Assembly (NCBI RefSeq): GCF_038443675.1
Contig: NZ_CP151762.1
Location: forward strand, 3,534,001-3,598,000
Direction: 5' to 3'
Origin: Yoonia sp. G8-12
Lineage (GTDB): Bacteria; Pseudomonadota; Alphaproteobacteria; Rhodobacterales; Rhodobacteraceae
DNA length: 64,000 nt
In this document: piece after piece, positions 19,759-28,815 of the stretch
How the letters are laid out: each line of letters begins with the position of its first letter
Numbering within the stretch: the first letter of the stretch is position 1
Notes under the pieces: model-generated
What the model was told of the DNA's origin: nothing
Seen by the model: the letters and a program-made list of their open reading frames with translations, nothing else
The model's database searches: none
Translations under genes and position numbers: made by a program

Positions 19759-20640
19759 ATGATGATTACCTATTCGGCTTTGACAACGATCACAGGTGAG
19801 GATGCGGCATACGCGCTCGCTGATGCCTTGGAGGGGCTAGAGCCCGAGCCCACAGGCGTTGGGGTGTTCGAGATTGAAGACGGGTCGGGCCTTTGGGAGG
19901 TTGCTGTCTATTCAATGGAGCGGCCCGATGCTGGCGCACTTGCCGTGCTATCGGCGCTGCATAAAGCCAAGCCTTTCCTTATCTCCGAAATTCCGGAACA
20001 GGACTGGGTGTCGAAAGTCCAGCGCGAGTTGGCGCCCGTGCAGGCGGCGCGGTTTTTCGTTTACGGCAGCCATGACGCCGATAAGGTGCCCACCGATAAG
20101 ATTCCGCTCTTGATAGATGCGGCGATGGCCTTTGGCACCGGCCATCACGGCACGACGAAGGGTTGTCTTGAGGCTTTCGACAAACTGCTGTCAGATGGCT
20201 TTGCGGGTAAGAACATTCTTGATGTGGGCTGTGGCACCGCCGTTCTCGCGATGGCCGCTGCGAAAGCGCTGCCCAATACCGTTTTGGCCAGCGATATTGA
20301 TCCGACTGCCGTAGAAGTGGCGCAGGCCAATGTTACGAGCAACGGGCTGCAAGACCGTGTGAAGTGCGTTGTGGCCGCTGGTTTCGGTGCCCCGGTTCTG
20401 AAGGACAGCGCGCCTTATGACCTGATCTTTGCGAATATTCTCAAGGCCCCATTGATCGGTCTGGCACCGGATATGGGGGCCAATACTGTAGATGGCGGGT
20501 ATGCGATTCTCTCTGGCATCCTGAATGAGCAGGCCGATGAAGTTATTGCCGTTTATGCAGAAAATGGCTTCAATCTCGTCGAGCGACGGGTGATTGTTGA
20601 CTGGACGACGCTAATTTTAGGCAAAACTCGCTCCAATTAG
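19759..20640 (+). CDS. prmA: ribosomal protein L11 methyltransferase PrmA
   Basis: A 293-aa SAM-dependent enzyme that methylates lysines of L11. The motif FGTGHHGTTKGCLE near residue 125 and the SAM site ILDVGCGTAVLAMAA near residue 155 are diagnostic, with FANILKAPLI (N-I-L) at the active site. I chose ATG 19759, downstream of AAGGGC; the adjacent ATG 19762 is equally plausible and a GTG at 19738 less so. It lies 27 nt after the SGNH hydrolase gene on the same strand. Confidence 0.93.
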   Translation: MMITYSALTTITGEDAAYALADALEGLEPEPTGVGVFEIEDGSGLWEVAVYSMERPDAGALAVLSALHKAKPFLISEIPEQDWVSKVQRELAPVQAARFFVYGSHDADKVPTDKIPLLIDAAMAFGTGHHGTTKGCLEAFDKLLSDGFAGKNILDVGCGTAVLAMAAAKALPNTVLASDIDPTAVEVAQANVTSNGLQDRVKCVVAAGFGAPVLKDSAPYDLIFANILKAPLIGLAPDMGANTVDGGYAILSGILNEQADEVIAVYAENGFNLVERRVIVDWTTLILGKTRSN

Positions 20641-20740
20641 GACCAAACTGCCAAGATTCTGTTGAGAATTTAGTTGTTTGGTGCGAATGTAAGTTCAGTG
20701 TATTATTATTAGTAACCGTCAAGCTTTGGAGGATGATTCG

Positions 20741-21088
20741 GTGGAAGCCCACGTCCCATTTGATAAAAGACTGAAAAAGATCGTACGCCGGCACGAGAAG
20801 ATGTCGAACGGCGTTGTGCGGACAATTAATTCCGACGGATTGATCGTGGCCAAGCCGCGGCTCTATCGCCCGCGCTTCCCGCTCAAAGGTCTTTTGGCGG
20901 TGCTTTTCCTTGGTTTCCTTTTCAAGGGATTTCTGTTCGCGTACCTCGGTGAAGCAGCTTACGCCGAGCGTGTTGCAACACTGCAAGCTGGCACTGTGCT
21001 TGAGCAGGCTGGCGCTTGGGTGATGCAGGCTGATCCTGTCACAGTGTTGGCAGCGGACGGCATCGCGATGATCTTGCCGCAGAACTGA
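20741..21088 (+). CDS. small membrane protein of unknown function
   Basis: A 115-aa protein: a basic cytoplasmic N-terminus (KRLKKIVRRHEKM), one predicted membrane helix (LKGLLAVLFLGFLFKGFLFA, residues about 50-70) and a short C-terminal part with alanines. I do not recognise a family. The GTG start at 20741 is preceded by a strong GGAGGA at 7 nt; a TTG five codons earlier lacks one. It is followed by a bidirectional terminator shared with the DUF1127 gene. Confidence 0.7.
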   Translation: MEAHVPFDKRLKKIVRRHEKMSNGVVRTINSDGLIVAKPRLYRPRFPLKGLLAVLFLGFLFKGFLFAYLGEAAYAERVATLQAGTVLEQAGAWVMQADPVTVLAADGIAMILPQN

Positions 21089-21110
21089 TTGAAGAAACCG
21101 GACAAACGAA

Positions 21111-21145
21111 AAGGCCGCGTTCATTATGAACGCGGCCTTTCGCTT
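21111..21145. terminator. bidirectional terminator
   Basis: AAGGCCGCGTTCA / TGAACGCGGCCTT, a 13-bp perfect stem with a 3-base loop and T-rich flanks on both strands. It separates the convergent small membrane protein and DUF1127 genes. Confidence 0.9.
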
Positions 21146-21162
21146 TTGGTGGGTCGCTGTAA

Positions 21163-21378
21163 TTAGCGTCCGCTACGTGTCGCAATTTCTTCGATGTCGG
21201 CGTAGGATAGTCCGATATCGTCCAACTCACGGGCTGTCAGCTTGGACAACGAGTTGCGCGTGATGCGCGCGTCATTCCATGCTGCGACTGTGCTGAACAT
21301 GTTCGCGAAGAAAGCAGAGATTTTGCCAGCGGATTGGCCAGCGACGGGGCGTGTTGTGTCAAAAGAGGCCATGGCCAT
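21163..21378 (-). CDS. DUF1127 domain-containing protein (YjiS-like)
   Basis: A 71-aa protein with the DUF1127 signature at the C-terminus, NSLSKLTARELDDIGLSYADIEEIA. Small DUF1127 proteins are common in alphaproteobacteria, where some influence RNA turnover and phosphate or carbon metabolism (established for Agrobacterium members). TAGGAAT lies just before the ATG. Confidence 0.85.
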   Translation of the reverse strand: MAMASFDTTRPVAGQSAGKISAFFANMFSTVAAWNDARITRNSLSKLTARELDDIGLSYADIEEIATRSGR

Positions 21379-21681
21379 ATTCCTATTGTCTATGCTGCAG
21401 GTGCAGCGTTGATCTGATGAGTGGCACCTATGAGGGAAAGGCCCCCTTGACTAGTGCCATTTTGGCATGGGTCACATGCGTTTTCATCATGCCTCATTTT
21501 TGTGCATTTGATGCCACAAACCGCTTATTTTTATAAAGCAAACAGGGTCGATTTTGGGTGTCCATGTGCCGCAATTTGACCATGTGCCGCCGGAGCGCAG
21601 AACAGGGAACAAACCAACATGCTTGGTCTTTGTTCGCCTTTTGTGCTAGCGATAAAAATATAACAAAAAAAGAGGCGAGCG
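21379..21681. other. divergent promoter region, DUF1127 gene and ruvC
   Basis: About 300 bases, AT-richer than its surroundings. It carries the ribosome sites of both flanking genes (AGAGGCGAGCG before ruvC). I see no coding region, repeat or strong hairpin. Confidence 0.5.
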
Positions 21682-22188
21682 ATGCGTGTTTTAGGGATCG
21701 ATCCAGGCCTGCGGAATATGGGGTGGGGCGTGATCGATGTGGCGGGCTCCCGGCTTGCGCATGTGGCCAACGGGATTTGTCATTCGCAGGGGGGCAATAT
21801 GGCGGACCGCCTTTTGTCCTTGCATCAACAATTGACTGCCGTGTTGGAAACGTATCGGCCGCAGGCGGCGGCGGTGGAGCAGACTTTTGTGAACAAAGAC
21901 GGAGCAGGGACGCTGAAATTGGGCCAAGCGCGCGGTATTGCGATGCTGGTGCCTGCGCAAGCGGGGCTTGTGGTGGGTGAATACGCCCCCAATGCTGTCA
22001 AAAAAGCGGTTGTGGGTGTGGGCCATGCCGACAAGGTGCAAGTGGCGCATATGGTCAAAGTGCAATTGCCAGGTGTGCAATTGGCGGGACCCGACGCCGC
22101 CGATGCGTTGGCCATTGCGATTTGTCATTCGTTCCATGTGCAATCCTCCAGCAGCTTGGCTGCTGCATTGGCAAAGGCTGGCGCATGA
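21682..22188 (+). CDS. ruvC: Holliday junction endodeoxyribonuclease RuvC
   Basis: A 168-aa resolvase that cuts Holliday junctions. Acidic catalytic residues are visible in VLGIDPGLRNMGWG (D7), AAVEQTFVNKDGAGTLKLG (E near 69), and GPDAADALAIAICH near the C-terminus. The stop overlaps the ruvA start (ATGA). First gene of ruvCAB, which leads on into the tol-pal region. Confidence 0.97.
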   Translation: MRVLGIDPGLRNMGWGVIDVAGSRLAHVANGICHSQGGNMADRLLSLHQQLTAVLETYRPQAAAVEQTFVNKDGAGTLKLGQARGIAMLVPAQAGLVVGEYAPNAVKKAVVGVGHADKVQVAHMVKVQLPGVQLAGPDAADALAIAICHSFHVQSSSSLAAALAKAGA

Positions 22189-22844
22189 TTGGCAAGATTG
22201 CAGGGCGGCTGGAGTATCGCAGCGCCGATCACGTGCTGATAGATGTGCGTGGCGTAGGTTACATTGTATATGTGTCTGATCGGGTGATGGCTGGCCTGCC
22301 TGCCAATGGCGAGGCGGTGGCGCTTTATACCGATCTGTTGGTCCGCGAAGATAATTTGCAGCTTTTCGGGTTTACAACGCTCGTTGAAAAAGAATGGCAC
22401 CGGTTGCTGATGTCGGTCCAGGGGATCGGGGCCAAGGCTTCGATGGCGATTTTGGGCACATTAGGGGCGGATGGCGTCAGCCGCGCGATTGCCCTGGGTG
22501 ATTGGAATGCATTGGCTAAGGCCAAAGGCGTGGGCGCCAAGACCGCGCAACGGGTGACGATTGAACTGAAAGACAAGGCGCCGGGTGTAATGGCAATGGG
22601 TGGGTCGGTTGCTGCAGCGCTGGGCGATGAGGTGATTGAGGCGGAAACACCTGCTGCCCCGCATAAGACCCCCGCACCACAGGGCAATCCCGCGAGCGCC
22701 GAGGCGCTGTCGGCTTTGGGCAACCTTGGCTATGCGCCGGGCGAGGCCGCAAGTGCGGTGGCAGAAGCGGCAGGTGCCGCCCCTGATGCCGACACTTCGA
22801 CCTTGATCCGTGCTGCCTTGAAATTGCTGGCACCAAAGGGGTAG
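22185..22844 (+). CDS. ruvA: Holliday junction DNA helicase subunit RuvA
   Basis: A 219-aa protein that binds the four-way junction and loads RuvB. It starts MIGKIAGRLEYRSADHVLID (OB fold), has two helix-hairpin-helix motifs (VQGIGAKASMAILGTLG and AKGVGAKTAQRVTIELKDK), an Ala/Pro-rich linker from about residue 145, and a C-terminal RuvB-contact domain (ALSALGNLGYAPGEA). ATG 22185 is chosen for the family N-terminus and the 4-nt overlap with ruvC. Confidence 0.97.
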   Translation: MIGKIAGRLEYRSADHVLIDVRGVGYIVYVSDRVMAGLPANGEAVALYTDLLVREDNLQLFGFTTLVEKEWHRLLMSVQGIGAKASMAILGTLGADGVSRAIALGDWNALAKAKGVGAKTAQRVTIELKDKAPGVMAMGGSVAAALGDEVIEAETPAAPHKTPAPQGNPASAEALSALGNLGYAPGEAASAVAEAAGAAPDADTSTLIRAALKLLAPKG

Positions 22845-22847
22845 GGG

Positions 22848-23882
22848 ATGGCTATGGACCAGCCTGACCCAACCTTGCGCGCAGCGCCCCGACCAGAGGA
22901 TGAAGACCGCGCGTTGCGCCCGCAGACGCTTGATGCGTTTATCGGCCAACAGGCGGCGCGCGCGAACCTGTCGGTGTTTCTGGAAAGTGCCCGCAGACGG
23001 GGCGAGGCGATGGACCATACGTTGTTCCACGGTCCGCCGGGACTGGGCAAAACCACTTTGGCGCAGATTATGGCGCGCGAATTGGGCGTTAATTTTCGCA
23101 TGACGTCGGGGCCGGTGCTGGCCAAGGCCGGTGATCTGGCGGCGATCCTGACCAATCTGGAAGCGCGCGACGTGCTGTTCATTGACGAAATCCACCGTCT
23201 TAATCCGGCGGTGGAAGAGGTGCTTTATCCTGCCCTTGAAGATTTCGAACTTGATCTGGTGATCGGCGAGGGGCCTGCCGCGCGCACAGTGCGGATTGAG
23301 TTACAGCCTTTCACCCTTGTGGGCGCGACGACGCGGATGGGCCTTTTGACGACGCCGCTGCGCGACCGTTTCGGGATTCCGACACGGTTGGAGTTTTACA
23401 CCGAGGATGAGTTGCACGAGATCGTCACACGGGGCGCGCGCCTGATGGGGGCACCTGCCGCACCTGAAGGCGCACGCGAGATTGCCCGCCGCGCCCGTGG
23501 TACCCCGCGGATTGCGGGCCGTTTGCTACGCCGCGTGGTTGATTTTGCGATTGTTGAGGGTGACGGCACCGTAACCCAAGCGATTGCGGATAGTGCGTTG
23601 ACCCGCCTTGGTGTGGACCATCTGGGACTTGATAATGCCGACCGGCGCTATCTGCGCCTGATTGCGGAGAGCTATGGCGGGGGGCCTGTTGGTGTAGAAA
23701 CACTCTCGGCGGCGCTATCAGAAAGCCGCGATAGTCTGGAAGATGTGATTGAACCGTATTTGCTGCAAAAGGGCCTGATCCAGCGTACGCCGCGTGGCCG
23801 CATGTTGGCGCAGGCAGCGTGGACGCATTTGGGGTTGAATGCGCCGAAATCAGAGACGGATTTATTTGGTCGCGGGCGCTGA
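22848..23882 (+). CDS. ruvB: Holliday junction DNA helicase subunit RuvB
   Basis: A 344-aa AAA+ motor that drives branch migration. Walker A GPPGLGKTTLAQ (near 62), Walker B FIDEIHRLNP, sensor GATTRMGLLTTPLRDRFGI with the arginine finger, and the C-terminal winged helix with IEPYLLQKGLIQRTPRGR. It starts 3 nt after the ruvA stop. Confidence 0.98.
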   Translation: MAMDQPDPTLRAAPRPEDEDRALRPQTLDAFIGQQAARANLSVFLESARRRGEAMDHTLFHGPPGLGKTTLAQIMARELGVNFRMTSGPVLAKAGDLAAILTNLEARDVLFIDEIHRLNPAVEEVLYPALEDFELDLVIGEGPAARTVRIELQPFTLVGATTRMGLLTTPLRDRFGIPTRLEFYTEDELHEIVTRGARLMGAPAAPEGAREIARRARGTPRIAGRLLRRVVDFAIVEGDGTVTQAIADSALTRLGVDHLGLDNADRRYLRLIAESYGGGPVGVETLSAALSESRDSLEDVIEPYLLQKGLIQRTPRGRMLAQAAWTHLGLNAPKSETDLFGRGR

Positions 23883-23902
23883 TGCCTCCGGCGGAAGTTT
23901 GA

Positions 23903-24532
23903 ATGGACATGGAAAGTCAAAATATCGAAAAGCTGTTTACCCGCGCGGATGGGGCTTATGTCTTTGCGCGTTGGGGGCGGCCCATTGTGCCGGTGGTGTT
24001 TGGCGTTGATGATGCCTCGCTTGCCGTATTCAAGGGTGCGATTGAGGCGGTCGTAACCCTGGCGTCGCATCAAATGGCCGAGACAGACCCCGAGCTGGGT
24101 GCCAACCTGATGATCTTTTTCTGTCAGGATTGGCAAGAAATGACCGAAGTGCCGCATCTGGATCAACTGGTGCCCGATCTTGCGCCATTGGTGGAAAGGT
24201 TAGAGCAGGCCGATGCCAATCAATACAGGATTTTCCGCTTTGATGAGGCGGGGGCTATCCGGGCGGCATTTGTGTTCTTGCGCATGGATGATCATTTGGC
24301 GGCGGTCCCTGCGGATACGCTTGCGCTGAGCCAAGCGGTGCAGACCATTTTGTTGTGGTCGGACCGCGTGTTTGACGACACCCCGCCCTTGGCCATGATC
24401 GCAGACAAAGCCATGTTGCGCCCTGAAATCGCAGATGTGATCCGTGCAGCCTACGATCCGGTGATGCCTGCCATGGCGCAGGATGCCAGCCACGCTTTGC
24501 GCCTTGCAGCAAGGGTGCGCCCCCCGTCATGA
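23903..24532 (+). CDS. conserved protein of unknown function between ruvB and ybgC
   Basis: A 209-aa soluble protein, no signal peptide or membrane helix, acidic. Visible segments are FTRADGAYVFARWGRPIVPV near the N-terminus, LMIFFCQDWQEM in the middle, and LSQAVQTILLWSDRVFDDTP. From memory, homologues occupy this place in many Rhodobacterales. Its stop overlaps the ybgC start (ATGA), indicating coupling to the tol-pal operon. No function can be assigned. Confidence 0.8.
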   Translation: MDMESQNIEKLFTRADGAYVFARWGRPIVPVVFGVDDASLAVFKGAIEAVVTLASHQMAETDPELGANLMIFFCQDWQEMTEVPHLDQLVPDLAPLVERLEQADANQYRIFRFDEAGAIRAAFVFLRMDDHLAAVPADTLALSQAVQTILLWSDRVFDDTPPLAMIADKAMLRPEIADVIRAAYDPVMPAMAQDASHALRLAARVRPPS

Positions 24533-24918
24533 CCCATCATCGTTTCCCTGTCCGCGTTTACTATGAAGACACCGATCTGGCGGGCATTGTCTATTATGCC
24601 AACTATCTGAAATTCATCGAGCGCGCCCGCAGTGAATGGGTGCGTGAGCTTGGCGTTGATCAGGTGCAGATGAAGGCCGAAGGGTTGGTCTTTGCGGTCC
24701 GCCGTGTCGAGGCTGACTATCTGACGCCTGCGAAATATGATGACGAACTGGTGGTGCAGACAGCCATGGAGCCGGGATCGGGCGTGCGTCTGGTGGTCAG
24801 ACAAGACGTGATGCGCGGTGATGAAATACTGTTTTCAGCCCTCGTTACCATCATTTGCATGACCTCAGAGGGCGCAGTGGCCCGTCTTCCGGCAGTGATC
24901 CGCCGGTTTATGCATTAA
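24529..24918 (+). CDS. ybgC: acyl-CoA thioesterase YbgC of the Tol-Pal cluster
   Basis: A 129-aa hot-dog fold thioesterase. YYEDTDLAGIVYYANYLKFI (residues about 10-29) holds the catalytic Asp of the 4-hydroxybenzoyl-CoA thioesterase family, and RARSEWVRELG follows. YbgC acts on acyl-CoA or acyl-ACP, with a suggested role in phospholipid metabolism at the inner membrane. It overlaps the upstream gene by 4 nt; tolQ begins about 110 nt further on. Confidence 0.93.
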   Translation: MTHHRFPVRVYYEDTDLAGIVYYANYLKFIERARSEWVRELGVDQVQMKAEGLVFAVRRVEADYLTPAKYDDELVVQTAMEPGSGVRLVVRQDVMRGDEILFSALVTIICMTSEGAVARLPAVIRRFMH

Positions 24919-25031
24919 AAAGCGGTCGATTTCGTGATCGTGATGCGGGATTGGTTGGATTTCTATAAGTTGATGCGATAAGCTGAACGCTAATCAGAGC
25001 CCAAAATCGGGCCTATAGGCAGAGCAGGCAT

Positions 25032-25706
25032 ATGGAAGCAGCACACGAATTCACCATGTGGGCGTTGTTCGCGCGCGCCACTATTACCGTTAAATTGGTT
25101 ATGATCATGTTGATCGCAGCCTCCGTATGGTGCTGGGCCGTGATCATCGACAAGACGATCCAATACCGCAAAGCCCGCGCCGAGGCTGATGTATTTGACC
25201 GCGCCTTTTGGTCCGGTGAGCCGCTGGATGGGCTGTTTGATACGATCGGGGCAGATCCCGAGGGCGCGTCTGAAAAGATATTTGCTGCAGGCATGTTGGA
25301 ATGGCGCAGATCCCATAGGCAGGACGGCGGGCTGATTGCCGGTGCCACGGCGCGTATTGACCGCTCGATGGATGTGGCGATTTCGAAAGAAGCAGCGCGC
25401 TTGAAAAAGGGTCTGCCGGTTTTGGCCACCGTCGGCGCCACTGCCCCTTTCGTGGGTCTTTTCGGCACGGTCTGGGGGATCATGAACGCCTTTATCGAAA
25501 TCGCAGAGGCGCAAACCACCAACCTGGCCGTCGTGGCCCCCGGTATCGCCGAGGCGTTGCTGGCCACAGGTTTGGGCCTTTTGGCTGCTATCCCTGCGGT
25601 GATTTACTATAACAAGCTTTCGTCTGATAGCGACGGGATCGTCAGCGGATACGAGGCTTTTGCCGATGAGTTTGCCACGATCCTAAGCCGGCAGTTGGAT
25701 AGCTGA
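25032..25706 (+). CDS. tolQ: Tol-Pal system protein TolQ
   Basis: A 224-aa proton-channel subunit of the TolQR motor. There are three membrane helices: VKLVMIMLIAASVWCWAVII near the N-terminus, then LATVGATAPFVGLFGTVWGI, then APGIAEALLATGLGLLAAIP, the last two being the MotA/TolQ/ExbB signature region. Followed directly by tolR. Confidence 0.97.
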   Translation: MEAAHEFTMWALFARATITVKLVMIMLIAASVWCWAVIIDKTIQYRKARAEADVFDRAFWSGEPLDGLFDTIGADPEGASEKIFAAGMLEWRRSHRQDGGLIAGATARIDRSMDVAISKEAARLKKGLPVLATVGATAPFVGLFGTVWGIMNAFIEIAEAQTTNLAVVAPGIAEALLATGLGLLAAIPAVIYYNKLSSDSDGIVSGYEAFADEFATILSRQLDS

Positions 25707-25707
25707 G

Positions 25708-26235
25708 ATGAGCGCAGGTGTCATGAAGTCAGGCGATGACGGTGGCAGACGCCGCCGCCGCCGGTCGCGCCGCGGACAGCCCATGTCCGAGATTAACGTC
25801 ACACCTTTTGTGGACGTGATGTTGGTGTTGTTGATTATCTTTATGGTTGCCGCCCCGCTTTCGGTGGTTGGCATTCCTGTAGAACTGCCCGAGACATCGG
25901 CTACCGCCCTGCCGGGTGACGAAGAGGAACCGCTGACCGTGACCATCACTGATGATGGCCGTGTCATGATTCAAGAAACCGACACAACTGAGGCCGAACT
26001 GGTCGCCCGTCTGCAGGCCATTGCCGCCGAGCGCAGCAGCAATAAGATTTTTCTGCGCGCGGATGGCCGCAACAATTGGAACCGTGTCGCCGAGGTGATG
26101 GGCCTGCTCAACGCTGGTGGGTTCTCGGATATTGGTCTTGTGACCGATATCGCGCCCCCGCCACAGGCGGCGCTGACGGATAGATCATGGCAACGCCGGG
26201 CACCATCATTTCAGGGATTGGCCATGTCGGGCTGA
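25708..26235 (+). CDS. tolR: Tol-Pal system protein TolR (C-terminus possibly frameshifted)
   Basis: ExbD/TolR family proton-motor subunit: an Arg-rich N-terminus (RRRRRRSRRGQPMSEINV), one membrane helix with the proton-carrying Asp (TPFVDVMLVLLIIFMVAAPL), and a periplasmic domain ending in IFLRADGRNNWNRV. As written it has 175 aa and overlaps tolA by 49 nt. One extra C in the C5 run 26155-26159 would instead end the protein at TAG 26181-26183 (158 aa, tail IAPPATGGADG), 3 nt before the tolA ATG. That is the more natural layout, and it fits the homopolymer errors elsewhere in the window. Confidence 0.93.
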   Translation: MSAGVMKSGDDGGRRRRRRSRRGQPMSEINVTPFVDVMLVLLIIFMVAAPLSVVGIPVELPETSATALPGDEEEPLTVTITDDGRVMIQETDTTEAELVARLQAIAAERSSNKIFLRADGRNNWNRVAEVMGLLNAGGFSDIGLVTDIAPPPQAALTDRSWQRRAPSFQGLAMSG

Positions 26236-27317
26236 TCGGCTGGCTGATTGTCGGCTGGGGGATGTCGTCCGAGCCGTTGCAAATTCAGACGATGGATGTG
26301 TCGCTCGTCTCGGGCGAGGAGTTCGATGAGATGCGCGCCCGCACGACGCCCGTGCCGGGGGCCGCTGATCCGACCGCACCTGTGCCACCCGTGATCGACG
26401 AGACCCCTCCGCCACCACCTGCACAGGAAGAGATTGCCGAACCGGCCCCGCCGCCAGCACCGATTGAGCCGCCGCAAGCCGAAGCGCCGCCACCGCCGCC
26501 ACCCCCTGCGCCACCGCAGGCCGAGGTTGTGGATGCGCCCCCTGCTGAGCCTGCGCCGCCTGTGACTCCGCCACCGACACCGGATGTGCAAGTAAGCGAA
26601 ACGCCAACGCCGCCACAAGCGCCGACTGTTGCCTCGACGATTTCAGCGCCACCCCCGCCTGACGCGCGGGTAGATGATGTGGTGCGCGAAGAGGTTGTGC
26701 CGGACAACAGTGCCGAAGCCGAAGTTGTGGCAGAGGAGCAAGAGGCGACAGCGCCCGAGGAAACAACGACGGCGATTGTGATTGAGGATTTGGCCCCGAC
26801 AACATCGGTCCGTCCTTCAACGCGGCCAAGCCGCCCTGTGCCGCCGGCGCAAACGGAGGCGGCCCAAGACGCGCCAACACCTGCACCGCAAGAGCCTGCA
26901 CCCGCGCCACAAGAGACGAATGAAGATGAAGTTGCTGCAGCTTTGGCTGCTGCGCTCAGCGCGCCAGCACCAGCGCAAGCGCCTGCCGTACCAGCGGGCC
27001 CACCAATGACAGGATCCGAGCGAGACAGTTTCCGACTTGCTGTGAACAGTTGCTGGAACGTTGATCCGGGATCAGTTGCGGCGCGTGTGACGGTTGAGGT
27101 GGGCTTTAGCCTTGATCGCGAAGGCCGCGTAGTGGGCAACGACGTGCGGCTTTTGTCATCTGACGGCGACCAGAGCGCCACGAACACAGCTTTTGAGGCT
27201 GCGCGCCGCGCTATCCTGCGGTGCCAGTCAGGGGGCTATCAGCTTCCGGCTGATAAATACGACCAATGGCAGGACGTTGTGATTACCTTTGATCCCAGCG
27301 GGATGCGGTTGAGATAG
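26187..27317 (+). CDS. tolA: TolA-like cell envelope integrity protein
   Basis: A 376-aa protein linking TolQR to Pal/TolB. It has an N-terminal membrane anchor (IISGIGHVGLIGWLIVGWGM), then a very long Pro/Ala/Glu-rich periplasmic arm (about residues 55-275, many PPPP and APPPP blocks), and a TonB/TolA-like C-terminal domain (SCWNVDPGSVAARVTVEVGF). The arm replaces the Ala/Lys helix of enterobacterial TolA, as in other alphaproteobacteria. The identity rests mainly on position between tolR and tolB. Confidence 0.9.
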   Translation: MATPGTIISGIGHVGLIGWLIVGWGMSSEPLQIQTMDVSLVSGEEFDEMRARTTPVPGAADPTAPVPPVIDETPPPPPAQEEIAEPAPPPAPIEPPQAEAPPPPPPPAPPQAEVVDAPPAEPAPPVTPPPTPDVQVSETPTPPQAPTVASTISAPPPPDARVDDVVREEVVPDNSAEAEVVAEEQEATAPEETTTAIVIEDLAPTTSVRPSTRPSRPVPPAQTEAAQDAPTPAPQEPAPAPQETNEDEVAAALAAALSAPAPAQAPAVPAGPPMTGSERDSFRLAVNSCWNVDPGSVAARVTVEVGFSLDREGRVVGNDVRLLSSDGDQSATNTAFEAARRAILRCQSGGYQLPADKYDQWQDVVITFDPSGMRLR

Positions 27318-27421
27318 GCAAAGACACGCGTAGGTGAGGTGAAATGGTTTTTTCCCCTGCCATAATGATGAAAGACAGTGCAGATTCGGGCAGGCGCCCG
27401 ATGAGGCAGAGTGAGGCAAAA

Positions 27422-28738
27422 ATGATAAAACGACTTCTGATAGTTTTGATGGCCTTGATCTTGGCAGGGCCAATTATGGCGCAAAACGGCCCTTTGCGGT
27501 TGACCATTACGGATGGTGTGATTGAACCGATCACCTTTGCCGTGCCAAGTTTTGAGGCCGAAACGCCTGCGGCACAGCAAGCAGCCTCGGATATCTCGCG
27601 CCTTGTGGTGCAGGATCTTGCTGGCACCGGCCTTTTCCGCGAAGTGCCTGCCACTGCTTTCATTTCGCAGATAAGTTCGTTTGTGCAGCCCGTTGCGTTT
27701 GCCGATTGGCGCGCGATCAATGCGCAGGCGTTGATTGTTGGTGCTGTCACCGTGAATGGCGATCAACTGACAGTGAAGTTCCGTCTCTATGATGTGTTTT
27801 CGGGTCAAGAGCTGGGGCAGGGTCTGCAATTTGCAGGCACCACTGCCGGATGGCGGCGCATGGGGCACAAGGTGGCGGACGCCGTCTATAGCCGGATCAC
27901 CGGCGAGGGTGGCTTTTTTGACAGCCGCGTTGTGTTCGTGTCAGAGGCCGGACCCAAAGATAACCGCCAAAAGCGCCTTGCGATCATGGATTTTGACGGC
28001 GCGAACGTGCAATTCCTGACCGATAGCAGCAGCATCGTCTTGGCACCCCGTTTTTCCCCCAGCGGCGACCGCGTGCTTTACACCAGTTTCGAAAGTGGTT
28101 TTCCACGGATCAACCTGTTGAACGTGGCCAATGTGGGCCGCCAGCAGTTGCCAACGGCACCGGGCGAGATGGCCTTTAGTCCGCGCTTTTCCCGCGATGG
28201 GCAGCAGGTGATCTATAGCCTGTCAAACGGCGGCAATACCGATATCTACCGCACCGATCTTGCGACTGGCCAGCATATCCGCCTGACCTCGGCCCCTTCT
28301 ATTGAAACCGCGCCGAGCCTGTCACCCGATGGCAGTCAGATCGTTTTTGAAAGTGACCGTTCGGGTAATCAGCAGCTCTATGTCATGTCATCGGGTGGTG
28401 GAGAGGCGCGACGGATTTCCTTTGGTGAAGGGCGCTATGGTACCCCTGTCTGGTCGCCCCGCGGCGATCTGGTGGCGTTTACCAAGCAAAACGCAGGTCG
28501 CTTTCATATTGGTGTGATGCGCACTGACGGATCCGAAGAGCGTTTGCTGACCTCATCGTTCCTCGATGAGGGGCCGACATGGTCGCCCAACGGACGCGTC
28601 ATCATGTTTAGCCGCGAAACCCAAGGCGCGGGTGGCACGTCTTCGATGTACTCGGTGGACATTTCGGGGCGCAACCTGAAGGCCGTACCATTGCAAGGTG
28701 GGGCGTCTGACCCGTCATGGGGCCCGTTGCAGCCGTAA
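27422..28738 (+). CDS. tolB: Tol-Pal system beta-propeller protein TolB
   Basis: A 438-aa periplasmic protein. Signal peptide MIKRLLIVLMALILAGPIMA; an N-terminal domain (SDISRLVVQDLAGTGLFREV); then six WD40-like propeller blades with repeated LSPDGSQIVFESDRSGNQQL / PRFSPSGDRVLYTS units. I chose ATG 27422, preceded by GAGG at 5 nt and giving a clean signal peptide, over longer in-frame starts. Confidence 0.96.
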   Translation: MIKRLLIVLMALILAGPIMAQNGPLRLTITDGVIEPITFAVPSFEAETPAAQQAASDISRLVVQDLAGTGLFREVPATAFISQISSFVQPVAFADWRAINAQALIVGAVTVNGDQLTVKFRLYDVFSGQELGQGLQFAGTTAGWRRMGHKVADAVYSRITGEGGFFDSRVVFVSEAGPKDNRQKRLAIMDFDGANVQFLTDSSSIVLAPRFSPSGDRVLYTSFESGFPRINLLNVANVGRQQLPTAPGEMAFSPRFSRDGQQVIYSLSNGGNTDIYRTDLATGQHIRLTSAPSIETAPSLSPDGSQIVFESDRSGNQQLYVMSSGGGEARRISFGEGRYGTPVWSPRGDLVAFTKQNAGRFHIGVMRTDGSEERLLTSSFLDEGPTWSPNGRVIMFSRETQGAGGTSSMYSVDISGRNLKAVPLQGGASDPSWGPLQP

Positions 28739-28815
28739 CGATGTGTGATTCCCTAATCGCAAAAGCCGTGTTAGGGTGAGAAAAACAGAGCAGTCTATAA
28801 ACAGGATGAAACCCT

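Noticed and set aside
26206..27187. Long minus-strand frames rich in Gly/Ala or Arg opposite tolA
   Set aside because: They are the mirror of the Pro/Ala-rich repeat in TolA and have no ribosome site or context.
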